Positions 41,042-49,583 of a DNA stretch of 64,000 nucleotides are shown here, piece after piece. The translations under genes and the position numbers were made by a program. Location of the stretch: the NCBI RefSeq assembly GCF_002897295.1, contig NZ_BEXF01000020.1, forward strand, positions 1 to 64,000, given 5' to 3'. The stretch comes from Brevibacillus reuszeri (GTDB lineage Bacteria; Bacillota; Bacilli; Brevibacillales; Brevibacillaceae). Every line of letters starts with the position of its first letter. Positions within the stretch are counted from its first letter, which is position 1. The notes beneath the pieces are model-generated. The model was not told where the DNA came from. It worked only from the letters and a program-made list of their open reading frames with translations, and ran no database searches.

Positions 41042-41189
41042 GATACCACCTCCTTTTAAGGTACAGAGCACGGCGAAAATGAGGAATATTCAGATTATAC
41101 AAATAAAACTATGCTGAAGATAGTCTTGAAAACAGATTTGCACATCGTTACCGTACGAGAAATATCTACGCGAGAAAGGGAGATGTTTT

Positions 41190-42128
41190 GTGGCGAATCT
41201 AGATCCCAAAGCAAAGATACACGTGGAAATGTTTCAAATCCTGTCCGAATTCCCAGCGATGGAACCAGAAGCCGTTCGTGAACTTCTGGCGCAAGCGCCG
41301 CCTTTGGAAGTCGAGCTGGCACCGCTGGCAAAGGTAGAGGATCGGTTTATCCCAGTCGGAAAAGATGAGGAAATACGGATACGAGTTTACACGCCGCACG
41401 GTGAAGGTCCTTTTCCTTTGTTTGTTTACTATCACGGCGGAGGCTGGGTGATCGGCAGCATCGAGATGACGGATGCGAGCTGCCGCATGATTGCAAATCA
41501 AACGGGCAGGATCGTCGTGTCCGTAGACTATCGGCTCGCTCCTGAGAACAAATTTCCGGTACCAGTAGAAGATTGCTATGCGGCACTGCAATGGGTACAT
41601 GAACATGCGGCGGATATAAATGCAAACGCTTCCAATATTGCGGTAGGTGGTGATAGTGCTGGTGGAAATCTGGCAGCTGTTGTGGCGATGAAAGCAAGGG
41701 ACGAGGGTGGCCCCGCGATTTCGGCACAGGTCCTCATCTATCCAGTTACGAATCTTGATTACAATACGGGCTCGTATGAGGCTTTCCAAAAAGGCTTCGG
41801 GCTCGACCGCGAGCTGATGAAGTGGTTCGGCAATCACTATATAGCGAGACAAGAGGATCAAACAAATAAATATGTAGCTCCCTTGCTTGCCGATGATGTG
41901 AGCAAGCTTCCTCCTGCTTTTGTCATTACGGCAGAAAATGATGTACTCCGCGATGAAGGCTTAGCCTATGCCGAGCGCTTGCGGGAAGCCGGTGTCACGG
42001 TGGAATCGATGTGCGAAGAGGGCCTAGTGCACGGCTATTTTTCCAATGTGCTGATTTTCTCGGAACGGATTGAAGCGGCAATCGGGAAGATCGCGGAATT
42101 TTTGAATGAAAACACGGCAGGGAGGTAG
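41190..42128 (+). CDS. HSL-family alpha/beta-hydrolase esterase
   Basis: A 312-residue carboxylesterase. The oxyanion signature YYHGGGWVIGS, the nucleophile elbow GGDSAGGNLAA, and the later ITAENDVLRDEG and GLVHGYFSN (catalytic aspartate and histidine) are all present. HSL-family enzymes hydrolyse short-chain esters. GTG at 41190 after GGGAG. It is the first gene of an operon with the Baeyer-Villiger monooxygenase eight bases downstream and the SDR. In such operons the esterase cleaves the ester made by the monooxygenase. Confidence 0.92.
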   Translation: MANLDPKAKIHVEMFQILSEFPAMEPEAVRELLAQAPPLEVELAPLAKVEDRFIPVGKDEEIRIRVYTPHGEGPFPLFVYYHGGGWVIGSIEMTDASCRMIANQTGRIVVSVDYRLAPENKFPVPVEDCYAALQWVHEHAADINANASNIAVGGDSAGGNLAAVVAMKARDEGGPAISAQVLIYPVTNLDYNTGSYEAFQKGFGLDRELMKWFGNHYIARQEDQTNKYVAPLLADDVSKLPPAFVITAENDVLRDEGLAYAERLREAGVTVESMCEEGLVHGYFSNVLIFSERIEAAIGKIAEFLNENTAGR

Positions 42129-42136
42129 GTGCAGCG

Positions 42137-43792
42137 ATGACAAATACAGAGCAATATCAACAGAAGAAGCAAAAGACGGACTTCGATGCAGTGGTGATTG
42201 GGGCAGGTTTTTCGGGTTTGTATATGCTGCATCGTTTGCGGGAGGCGGGCTTCTCGACTCGTGTGTATGAAGCAGGCGATGGTGTCGGGGGCGTATGGTA
42301 TTGGAATCTCTATCCGGGTGCGCGTTGTGACTCGGAAAGTATCTATTACAACTACACCTTCTCAGATGAGCTGCTGCAGGAATGGACCTGGTCATCCCGC
42401 TATCCTGAGCAGCCGGAAATATTGCGCTATCTCAACTATGTCGCAGACAAATTCGATTTGCGCCGGGATATCCAGTTTGAGACGCGGATTACGGCTGCTC
42501 ACTATGACGAGGAAAATAACTGCTGGAGCATTCATATGGAGGATGGCAGCAGTGTATCTGCGACATATTTTATCTCAGGCGTAGGCTGTCTCTCGGCTGC
42601 CAATATTCCTCGTTTTAAAGGCTTGGATGACTTCGAGGGACAATGGTACCACACTGGACACTGGCCACATGAAAAAGTAGATTTCAAAGGAAAGCGAGTC
42701 GGGGTCATCGGGAATGGTTCCAGTGGTGTCCAGTCAATCCCTATGATCGCGCAGGAGGCTGAGCAGCTTTTTGTATTTCAGCGCACGCCACAGTTTACGA
42801 TACCAGCGCGAAATCATCCGTACGATCCCGAGTTCATCCAGAAAACAAAAGAAAACTACCCTCAAATCAGAGAGCAAATGAAAGAGTCGTGGGGCGGGTT
42901 CCCAATCGCGCCCAGCGTTCGCTCAGCGCTTGAGGATGCACCGGAAGTACGTCAGGAGGTATATGAGACTGCTTGGGAAAAGGGCGGATTTTTCCTGACG
43001 TATACGTATCACGATCTGACGATGGATGAGGCTGCGAATGAAACCGTGTCCGACTTTATCCGCTCTAAAATTCGCGAGACGGTTCATAAACCTGAAGTGG
43101 CTGAAAAGCTGTTGCCTACTTACTATTTCGGAACCAAGCGTCCGATTTTGGATACACACTATTTTGAGACCTACAACCGCGAGAATGTCACACTAATAGA
43201 CGTCAAAAGTGCACCGATTGAGGAAATCACAGCAAAAGGTTTGCGCACGGCAGAAGCAGAGTATGAGCTTGATGTTCTTGTGTTTGCCACCGGCTATGAC
43301 GGTATGACGGGTCCATTGCTGAAGATAGATATCCGTGGAAAAGACGGCTTGACGCTGAAAGAAAAGTGGAATGAAGGAGCACATGTGCAGACGTATCTCG
43401 GGATTGCCAACGCAGGGTTCCCCAACTTTTTTATGATCACAGGCCCGGAAAGTCCGTCTGTACTGGCAAACATGCCGCTCGCCATCGAACAGCATGTAGA
43501 GTGGATTGGGGATTGCGTCGAATACTTGCGCGACCATGGTATCGAAAAGATAGAAGCAACAGAAGAGGCTGAGACAGCTTGGAGCAGCCATTGCCGAGAA
43601 GTGGCAGATGCTACGCTGTATCCAAAGGCAGATTCCTGGTACACAGGTGCCAATATTGCAGGAAAGCCGCGCAGCTTTTTAATTTATCTATCGGTGGCTT
43701 CGGACCGTATCGACGGATTTGTCAGGAGGTCGCTGCAAAGGGATATGATGGCTTTTCTTTGGTGTCACAGCCAAAGACAGTGTCGTAAATAG
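42137..43792 (+). CDS. Baeyer-Villiger monooxygenase, frameshifted near its C-terminus
   Basis: A flavin monooxygenase of the cyclohexanone/phenylacetone type. FAD loop VIGAGFSGLYMLHRL, the BVMO fingerprint FEGQWYHTGHWP, NADPH loop VIGNGSSGVQSIP, and the late motif LVFATGYDGMTG are present. In the last 35 codons the frame reads SFLIYLSVASDRIDGFVRRS, whereas the +1-type alternative frame from 43690 reads IGGFGPYRRICQEVAAKGYD, the expected family ending, stopping at 43788. Either a mutation or a sequencing error shifts the frame between 43687 and 43690. The catalytic core is unaffected. Oxidises ketones to esters. Confidence 0.9.
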   Translation: MTNTEQYQQKKQKTDFDAVVIGAGFSGLYMLHRLREAGFSTRVYEAGDGVGGVWYWNLYPGARCDSESIYYNYTFSDELLQEWTWSSRYPEQPEILRYLNYVADKFDLRRDIQFETRITAAHYDEENNCWSIHMEDGSSVSATYFISGVGCLSAANIPRFKGLDDFEGQWYHTGHWPHEKVDFKGKRVGVIGNGSSGVQSIPMIAQEAEQLFVFQRTPQFTIPARNHPYDPEFIQKTKENYPQIREQMKESWGGFPIAPSVRSALEDAPEVRQEVYETAWEKGGFFLTYTYHDLTMDEAANETVSDFIRSKIRETVHKPEVAEKLLPTYYFGTKRPILDTHYFETYNRENVTLIDVKSAPIEEITAKGLRTAEAEYELDVLVFATGYDGMTGPLLKIDIRGKDGLTLKEKWNEGAHVQTYLGIANAGFPNFFMITGPESPSVLANMPLAIEQHVEWIGDCVEYLRDHGIEKIEATEEAETAWSSHCREVADATLYPKADSWYTGANIAGKPRSFLIYLSVASDRIDGFVRRSLQRDMMAFLWCHSQRQCRK

Positions 43793-43855
43793 ACGAGCTT
43801 GCATGATCGTTGAATAGAGAAACACAGCCAAAATCGTATGAAGGAGGAATGAAAC

Positions 43856-44590
43856 ATGTCTGAAACGAATCGCGTCGCCGTTATTACGGGAGCAGGCGGA
43901 GGGATTGGGCGGTCTGCCAGCCTGAAGCTTGCGGAAAAAGGGATGAGCGTCGTACTCGTCGATTTTGATGAAAAGGGTGGAAATGAAACACTGCACCTCA
44001 TCCGGGAAAACGGCGGTGAGGGGATGTTCATCCACGCCGATGTTTCCAAAAATGCAGATGTGGAGAAATTCGTTCAAGCTGCTAAAGAGACGTATGGAAG
44101 AATTGACGTGTTTTTCAATAACGCAGGGATTCTCGGCACGCCTTCACTATTAGGCGATTACAGCGAAGAGATGTTCGACCGGATCATTTCCGTAAACCTG
44201 AAAGGAGTTTTTCTAGGTTTAAAGCATGTGCTGAAAGTTATGGAGGAGCAGCACGCTGGAGTCATCATCAATACAGCCTCTGCAGCAGGAGTGAAAAGCT
44301 GTGAATACTTGGGCGGATATGCGGCAAGTAAGCATGGTGTCGTTGGCTTGACGAAAACGGCTGCAGTCGAGTACGGACCAAAAGGAATCAGGGTCAATGC
44401 GATATGTCCGGGTGGCGTCATGACCAATATGACAAAGGGAATGGAATTGAACAATCCAGAGCAGAACGGACCGCTGAGACGCCCAGCCGTGCCTGAGGAA
44501 ATTGCCAATGTCGTATGTTTTTTGGCTTCGGATGAGTCTAGCTATATGAATGGGGCGATCGTTACGATTGATGGTGGGCTCACGACATAG
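43856..44590 (+). CDS. Short-chain dehydrogenase/reductase (alcohol dehydrogenase-like)
   Basis: A 244-residue classical SDR. The cofactor loop is TGAGGGIGRSA, the structural motif NNAG, the catalytic serine in NTASAAG and the YxxxK pair in GYAASKHG; the acid residue in VVLVDFDEKG suggests NAD preference. It is the third gene after the esterase and the monooxygenase. It probably oxidises a secondary alcohol to the ketone that the monooxygenase uses. AAGGAGGAATG-type site ahead of the ATG. Confidence 0.92.
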   Translation: MSETNRVAVITGAGGGIGRSASLKLAEKGMSVVLVDFDEKGGNETLHLIRENGGEGMFIHADVSKNADVEKFVQAAKETYGRIDVFFNNAGILGTPSLLGDYSEEMFDRIISVNLKGVFLGLKHVLKVMEEQHAGVIINTASAAGVKSCEYLGGYAASKHGVVGLTKTAAVEYGPKGIRVNAICPGGVMTNMTKGMELNNPEQNGPLRRPAVPEEIANVVCFLASDESSYMNGAIVTIDGGLTT

Positions 44591-44623
44591 AAGCAATTCC
44601 TAGCTTTAATAGGGAATAAATCC

Positions 44624-44657
44624 AAAAAGGCTTTGCACTGAATGCAAGGCCTTTTTT
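44624..44657 (+). terminator. Terminator of the BVMO operon
   Basis: AAAAAGGCTTTGCA pairs with TGCAAGGCCTTTTTT around one mismatch and a 5-base loop. Confidence 0.88.
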
Positions 44658-44686
44658 CGTTATTCAACGTATCAATTCTATCTTTC

Positions 44687-44709
44687 AAGTATATACTGTG
44701 TATATACTT
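44687..44709 (+). promoter_or_regulatory. Palindromic operator of the MazEF module
   Basis: AAGTATATA (44687-44695), CTGTG, TATATACTT (44701-44709): 9-bp arms, perfect. The right arm contains TATACT, a possible -10. Such palindromes upstream of toxin-antitoxin operons are typically bound by the antitoxin for autorepression. Confidence 0.55.
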
Positions 44710-44730
44710 TAGTGGGAGGTTGTGGTAACG

Positions 44731-45033
44731 TTGAATCAAAAGGAAAAGAAAGGATTGGTCTATTTGACAACCGCAACCGTACGTAAGTGGGGAAACAGTC
44801 TGGCTGTCCGAATTCCTCAAGAAGTATCTGAATTGGTGAAATTTGCTGATGGTGTCGAGGTTGAAATGTGTGTTACTGATAATAAGGAAGTCATTTTACG
44901 CCCAGTGATCCCAGCTGCTGAAGATCAAGAAGCCCTCCGCAAGCATTTTCTGGCGCTCCGCGCAAAATGCAAACCAGGTAATAGTGCACATGAAGAGGTG
45001 TTTGCGGAACCAATGGGGGATGAGATCATTTAA
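44731..45033 (+). CDS. mazE: MazE-type antitoxin (AbrB-like swapped hairpin)
   Basis: A 100-residue antitoxin. TTATVRKWGNSLAVRIPQEVSELVKFADGVEVEMCVTDNKEVILRPV is the AbrB/MazE DNA-binding domain; the acidic C-terminal tail would wrap the toxin. The TTG at 44731, 11 bases after GGGAGG, is preferred; a GTG at 44722 lies too close to that site. Its stop overlaps the toxin ATG by one base. The palindromic operator directly upstream supports autoregulation. Confidence 0.87.
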   Translation: MNQKEKKGLVYLTTATVRKWGNSLAVRIPQEVSELVKFADGVEVEMCVTDNKEVILRPVIPAAEDQEALRKHFLALRAKCKPGNSAHEEVFAEPMGDEII

Positions 45034-45410
45034 TGGCGATTACAGGAGATGTAGAACGAGGAAGCGTCGTTTGGTTGAACATGCACCCAACGAGGGGGCA
45101 CGAACAAAATGGTTGGCGAGCTGCAGTCGTGTTATCAGATGGACTTATTGATCCGGGTAATTCAGCTTTTGCTATGATTGTTCCGATCACGACCCAAGAA
45201 AAAGAGTATCCTTTTGAGGTTAAGATTCCACCAGGGATCGATACAACTTATCCACGGGTACCGTTCACGGAACTCAGCGGCGTGGTACTTACTGACCAAG
45301 CAAAGTCACTTGACCTTAGTGCTAGAAATGCGGTGGTAATTGGTAAAGTTGACCCTACATCGTGTTTCTATCAGCAGATTATCACGAATGTGCGCTCAAT
45401 TCTCGCCTAA
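45033..45410 (+). CDS. mazF: MazF/PemK-family mRNA interferase toxin
   Basis: A 125-residue toxin of the PemK/MazF fold. ERGSVVWLNMHPTRGHEQNGWRAAVVLSD carries the conserved G-x-V-W-L-N and R-P/AAVVLS segments with the arginine of the active site; PRVPFTELSGVVLTDQAKSLDLSARNA includes the catalytic threonine/serine region. Such toxins cut mRNA at specific short sequences. Start ATG overlaps the antitoxin stop. Chromosomal, isolated module. Confidence 0.9.
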   Translation: MAITGDVERGSVVWLNMHPTRGHEQNGWRAAVVLSDGLIDPGNSAFAMIVPITTQEKEYPFEVKIPPGIDTTYPRVPFTELSGVVLTDQAKSLDLSARNAVVIGKVDPTSCFYQQIITNVRSILA

Positions 45411-45435
45411 AAGTAAGACATAAAAAGGAAATGGT

Positions 45436-45465
45436 ACGAAGCCCCTCTACAGTAAGGGGCTTCGT
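45436..45465. terminator. Hairpin between convergent mazF and ankyrin genes
   Basis: ACGAAGCCCCT pairs perfectly with AGGGGCTTCGT (11 bp). T-rich tails are short on both strands, so it is a bidirectional but modest terminator. Confidence 0.7.
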
Positions 45466-45473
45466 TAAAAGAG

Positions 45474-45995
45474 TCAAAGCGAAACTCCACTCTGCCGAAG
45501 AAGCTCGGCAACAGCATGGTTTCCTTGCTTGATCGCGAGCGCTAAGGCGGTTTCGCTTCCCTCTGCACAAGCATTCACGTCGGCTCCATGTGCGAGCAGC
45601 AGACGAATCAGCTCTACGTTATCATCGTGATAGGCTGCCGAATGCAGGCACGTATGGCCGTTACTATCGAAAATCGTCGTTTTGGCATTGCGGGACAAAA
45701 GCAGTTGAATCACTTCTGGATCGCGCTCTCCGGCGATAGCGGCATGCAAAGCTGTATTGGAAGGGATGTAAGAAACCTTCGAGTGTGAAACGGCATTAAC
45801 ATCCGCACCAGAGTCGAGCAACAGCTGCACAGCAGCCTTATTTCCAAAATGCGCTGCATAGCCTAAAAGTGTAAGTCCATCGCTGTTTTCGATATTGGCG
45901 AGGTGCGGATTGACCTCCAGTATAGCTGTTAAGCACTCAGTATTCCCCGATTGTGCTGCCTGAAACAACTCCTCGGTCATCTGGGTGAGTTCCAT
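45474..45995 (-). CDS. Ankyrin-repeat protein
   Basis: A 173-residue cytoplasmic protein made of four or five ankyrin repeats, for example NTECLTAILEVNPHLANIENSDGLTLLGYAAHFGNKAAVQLLLDSGADVNAV and GHTCLHSAAYHDDNVELIRLLLAHGADVNA. Ankyrin repeats mediate protein-protein contacts; no extra domain exists. ATG at 45995 after AAGGAGG. Stand-alone; no partner is evident nearby. Confidence 0.9.
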   Translation of the reverse strand: MELTQMTEELFQAAQSGNTECLTAILEVNPHLANIENSDGLTLLGYAAHFGNKAAVQLLLDSGADVNAVSHSKVSYIPSNTALHAAIAGERDPEVIQLLLSRNAKTTIFDSNGHTCLHSAAYHDDNVELIRLLLAHGADVNACAEGSETALALAIKQGNHAVAELLRQSGVSL

Positions 45996-46184
45996 TTGGC
46001 TTGTCCTCCTTATTGGCTTTTGTATTTCCCATGGTAGCAGTGAGCTGAGATCGGATTAATCAAAATTTTGGTCGTTATGCTAATTCATATTTAGTCAGTT
46101 GGAAGTATAATGAAATAATGTAAAATTAATTTCTCTCAATAAATCACGGGAATAAACACACTTCGATTAAGGAGCGTGAAGATC

Positions 46185-46787
46185 ATGATTCGCATAGTCT
46201 TGATTTTCTTCCTTGCCGTAACACTATTTGGTTGTTCTAAAGCCGCTGATAATTATGAAGCAAATGATAAATATGTAGCTACTACGATTGCGACGAGTGA
46301 CATTAAGATTTATAAAGAGCCTGATCTTTTAACGTTACTCGATAAAAAAGTAAAAGATGATCATACCATTAAAGATAATGTTAGGATTACTGAAGTTTTA
46401 CATGATGAGCGTTCTTCATTTGTGAAGTTCGTTTTTGAAGAAAATACAACCTTGATTGAAGGCGTAGCTTACGTTACACAAGAACAAGATGCTTGGAAAC
46501 TAGAACAACTAGCTGTGCTCCCGGTTGATAGCAAGTCTCCTTTCACCCATCATGAATATGCATCAGCTTTAAATGATGGTACCAACAGAGGGTTTAAAAT
46601 AGTATCAGGTTATATAAATGAACCTAAAATTAAGGAAATCAGAATTATATATGCCGACAGAGAAATGAGAGTAATAATGATTGGAAAAAATCAGAAGACG
46701 TACATAGACTGCGTAATAGGTGATACAGGAAGTATTAAAGAAATTTCGGCGTTGGATGATACTGGTAAAACGATTTTTAAATACTAA
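46185..46787 (+). CDS. Lipoprotein of unknown function
   Basis: A 200-residue predicted lipoprotein. The signal peptide ends at LFGC (cysteine about residue 17). The mature part has alternating strands and charged turns and no recognised domain. The gene is more AT-rich than its neighbours. ATG at 46185 is ten bases after GGAG; the GTG at 46176 is only two bases away. TATAAT at 46106-46111 may be its -10. Orphan. Confidence 0.7.
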   Translation: MIRIVLIFFLAVTLFGCSKAADNYEANDKYVATTIATSDIKIYKEPDLLTLLDKKVKDDHTIKDNVRITEVLHDERSSFVKFVFEENTTLIEGVAYVTQEQDAWKLEQLAVLPVDSKSPFTHHEYASALNDGTNRGFKIVSGYINEPKIKEIRIIYADREMRVIMIGKNQKTYIDCVIGDTGSIKEISALDDTGKTIFKY

Positions 46788-46871
46788 GCAAATAAGTTCT
46801 CATGACTAGGACTATGAAAGCCGACCTCCAAACAAATAGAAGTGATCGACATATCCACTTGGAGGAGTAGT

Positions 46872-47297
46872 TTACATGCCTTTCTTTTTCAAGCTGTCGA
46901 TCGCAGGCAGCATAAAGCATGCGAGATTTTCAGGTAATTGATTGAGGGGGAACCATTTCAAATCCCCGATGGCTCCACCCGGCTCCATATTGCGAGCCTC
47001 CCCGCTTTTCACAGTGACCACATAGATGGCAGATACCCAATGCTCGTTATTTTCAGGACGGATCGTTTCCGATGTACAGAGCAGCTCTTTTACTTCTACT
47101 TCGAGATCTACTTCTTCTTTTATTTCGCGAATCACGCAATCCTCCAGCTTTTCATAGGGATCTACTTTGCCACCAGGGATGCACCAAGTGTCCTTTTCCG
47201 GATTTCGATTGCGCCATACTAGCAAAATTTCGTTTTGTTCGTTCAGGATAACCGCTCCCACTCCAAGGCGAGGGAGGGTAGTTGTTGTTGTAGTCAT
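46872..47297 (-). CDS. Nudix hydrolase
   Basis: A 141-residue phosphohydrolase. The Nudix box (residues about 42-64) is GGKVDPYEKLEDCVIREIKEEVDL; the usual glycine of the EExGU end is aspartate here, a common variation. Nudix enzymes hydrolyse nucleoside diphosphates linked to another moiety. ATG at 47297 preceded by AGGTGATAACAA. It follows the serine hydrolase gene after 15 bases and is likely co-transcribed. Confidence 0.9.
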   Translation of the reverse strand: MTTTTTTLPRLGVGAVILNEQNEILLVWRNRNPEKDTWCIPGGKVDPYEKLEDCVIREIKEEVDLEVEVKELLCTSETIRPENNEHWVSAIYVVTVKSGEARNMEPGGAIGDLKWFPLNQLPENLACFMLPAIDSLKKKGM

Positions 47298-47312
47298 TTG
47301 TTATCACCTAAC

Positions 47313-48629
47313 TTATCTGGGTAGTTGGTCTGTCTTGTGAAGCTGATGCTTTTTGCCGTAGTAGTCTGTATATACAAGACCTTCTAGCTCACCTGCTTTT
47401 GAATAAGAAAAAACAAGCTGTTCATTGATCATCTCAGTAACAAAAATCGTGTGTGAAGAACCATGATGAATGGGGACAAGCTTGAATTTATAGAATACAC
47501 CGTACATTTTGGGAGTAGTCAAATAAAGCTCGTTGTTTTTTACAGAGATGTCCAATATCGTCCCCGGCTCCTTTTCAATAACATAGGAACCCGTCAAGGC
47601 AGCTTGCTCGTGAAAGTCGATGGGACGCGCAGGAAGTGGCAAGGACACATTTTCCTGAAACATCATTTTGGCTATCTCTCGGCTTAGATGAGACACAGGG
47701 GTGATATTCATATTGCTTAGAAAAATGATCGTAGCTTGATCATCTACAAAGCGGAGAAAATCGCTACAGAAACCACTGATATCTCCAAAATGATGCGTAC
47801 ATTTTTTTCCGATAATCTCAGATACCATCCAGCCACATGCATAGGAAGCGAGATTAGGGGTGAACAATTGCTCTATCAGTTCCTTAGGGAGCAGACTGGA
47901 TGAGAGCAAGGCTTTGTCCCAAATAAACAGGTCCTCTGTTGTTGAATACAAGCCATATGCTCCTAGAGGAAAAGACATGTCTGCATAAGCGGAATGAATC
48001 GGTTCTTCCCAAAAGGAATACCCAGAAGCAAGATTCGGGATGACCTTTCTGCCATCATCACAGCCCGTATGATTCATTCCCAGCGGGTGGCAAATGCTTT
48101 CCTGAATGTAATCTGCATAGGACATGCCTGATACTGCTTCGATAATCGCCGTTAAAATGGCATAGCCAGAGTTCGAGTATTCAAATCTGCTTCCTGGTTC
48201 AAAATGCAGAGGATGTTCTTTCAATGAAGAGATCAGTTGGTGCAGAGAGGAATGCAGCCTCATGGTGCGCGTCCAAAAGTCAGGAAAACTAGTGTAGTTT
48301 GGAATCCCAGATGTATTCGTCAAGCAATGATAAAGGGTGATTCGCTCGCCGTTTGGAAACGCAGGCAAATACTTCGCGATGGGGTCGTGGAGCTTCAATT
48401 TTTGCTTTTCATGCAATTGTAAAATGGCAACCGCAGTGAACGCTTTTGTCATGGATCCGATGCGGAATTTGGTTGTTGATGTATTGGGGACATGATGCTC
48501 CCGATTTGCCAGACCGAAGCCGCGATTTACGATGACCTCGTTGTTTGATGCGATCAATAGAGATCCGTTTAGATAGCCATTGCGATCGTAGGCTTCGATC
48601 CAATCAGTAATGTGATCCTCAAGCAGCAT
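47313..48629 (-). CDS. Beta-lactamase-fold serine hydrolase (penicillin-binding-like)
   Basis: A 438-residue class C-like hydrolase. The SxxK motif is S59-M-T-K62 (GSMTKAFTAV), the YxN motif is EYSNSGYAIL, and HFGDISG is the third conserved segment. There is no evident signal peptide, so it is probably cytoplasmic or peripheral, as in many Bacillus serine hydrolases of esterase or D-aminopeptidase type. The last 100 residues form a lipocalin-like extension (EPGTILDISVKNNELYLTTPKMYG). ATG at 48629 after a run of six G. Confidence 0.88.
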   Translation of the reverse strand: MLLEDHITDWIEAYDRNGYLNGSLLIASNNEVIVNRGFGLANREHHVPNTSTTKFRIGSMTKAFTAVAILQLHEKQKLKLHDPIAKYLPAFPNGERITLYHCLTNTSGIPNYTSFPDFWTRTMRLHSSLHQLISSLKEHPLHFEPGSRFEYSNSGYAILTAIIEAVSGMSYADYIQESICHPLGMNHTGCDDGRKVIPNLASGYSFWEEPIHSAYADMSFPLGAYGLYSTTEDLFIWDKALLSSSLLPKELIEQLFTPNLASYACGWMVSEIIGKKCTHHFGDISGFCSDFLRFVDDQATIIFLSNMNITPVSHLSREIAKMMFQENVSLPLPARPIDFHEQAALTGSYVIEKEPGTILDISVKNNELYLTTPKMYGVFYKFKLVPIHHGSSHTIFVTEMINEQLVFSYSKAGELEGLVYTDYYGKKHQLHKTDQLPR

Positions 48630-48755
48630 GCGAGTGACCCCCCGAATATTACCAACTCTACTATCTTTTATATCATAGCAAATTGTTAAGGGTAAGACGT
48701 AAGTTCAGCGTATATGGTAAAATTCTTCTAATTCACATGGATGAAAGGTGATCAT

Positions 48756-49544
48756 ATGGAAGGCTCAGTAACAATTTTAGGAGTACCTTTTTCTAAGCTA
48801 ACCCTCCATGAAACAACACAGCAATTGACGGAGCATATTCAACAAGAACCGTCCAAGCTGTTCCATCTGATCACGGTGAACCCAGAGATAACCATCACCT
48901 ATCAAACAGACGAACTGCTGCAAACCATCGTCAAAGAGGCAGACCTGATCACTCCAGACGGAATCGGCATCGTGATGGCCTCAAGACGAACAGGCGAGCC
49001 ACTTGCTGAGAGAGTGACTGGCTATGATTTGCTGCTTCGACTGTTAGAAAAAGGAAATGAGCACAGCTGGAGCTTCTTTTTTCTAGGGACAGATGAAGAA
49101 ACGAACCAAAAAGCAGCTGAGGAGGTCAGCAAACACTATCCGCAGGTTGTGGTTGCCGGTCGTCATAACGGTTTTTTTACCGAGGAAGAGGAGGGACAAA
49201 TTCTTCAAAGCATCCAGCAGACCAGGCCAGATGTACTGATCGTCGCGATGGGGGCTCCCTACTCTGACAAGTGGATCTATAGGAATAAGCACAAGCTGGA
49301 TGGGGTAAAGGTCGTTTTTGGTGTAGGGGGAAGCCTGGACGTAATCGCAGGAAAAGTAAAGGCCACACCAGAAGTATGGAAGAAGCTGAATTTGGAATGG
49401 CTGCATCGACTTCTTACCGTTCCTGTAGCCAAGGGGCAAAAATCACGCTGGCGCAGACAGTCTGCCTTACCGAAATTTGTTTACAGCGCGATTATTAGGG
49501 ATGGCAGGCACGTGGCCTTGAAGAACGCAAAAAGAGGGGAGTAG
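48756..49544 (+). CDS. tagA: TagA/WecG-family glycosyltransferase
   Basis: A 262-residue enzyme. LGVPFSKLTLHETTQQLTEHI, the sugar-binding TVNPEI and TPDGIGIV and the late GVGGSLDVIAGKVKATPEVWKKLNLEWLHRLL are family signatures. TagA transfers N-acetylmannosamine to undecaprenyl-linked GlcNAc, the first committed step of wall teichoic acid or related wall glycopolymers. ATG at 48756 follows AAAGGTGATC. It is not followed by other teichoic acid genes in this window. Confidence 0.9.
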   Translation: MEGSVTILGVPFSKLTLHETTQQLTEHIQQEPSKLFHLITVNPEITITYQTDELLQTIVKEADLITPDGIGIVMASRRTGEPLAERVTGYDLLLRLLEKGNEHSWSFFFLGTDEETNQKAAEEVSKHYPQVVVAGRHNGFFTEEEEGQILQSIQQTRPDVLIVAMGAPYSDKWIYRNKHKLDGVKVVFGVGGSLDVIAGKVKATPEVWKKLNLEWLHRLLTVPVAKGQKSRWRRQSALPKFVYSAIIRDGRHVALKNAKRGE

Positions 49545-49583
49545 TGCCCCTCTTTGTTGTACGGCTCGCAAGGTATGTTTGAT

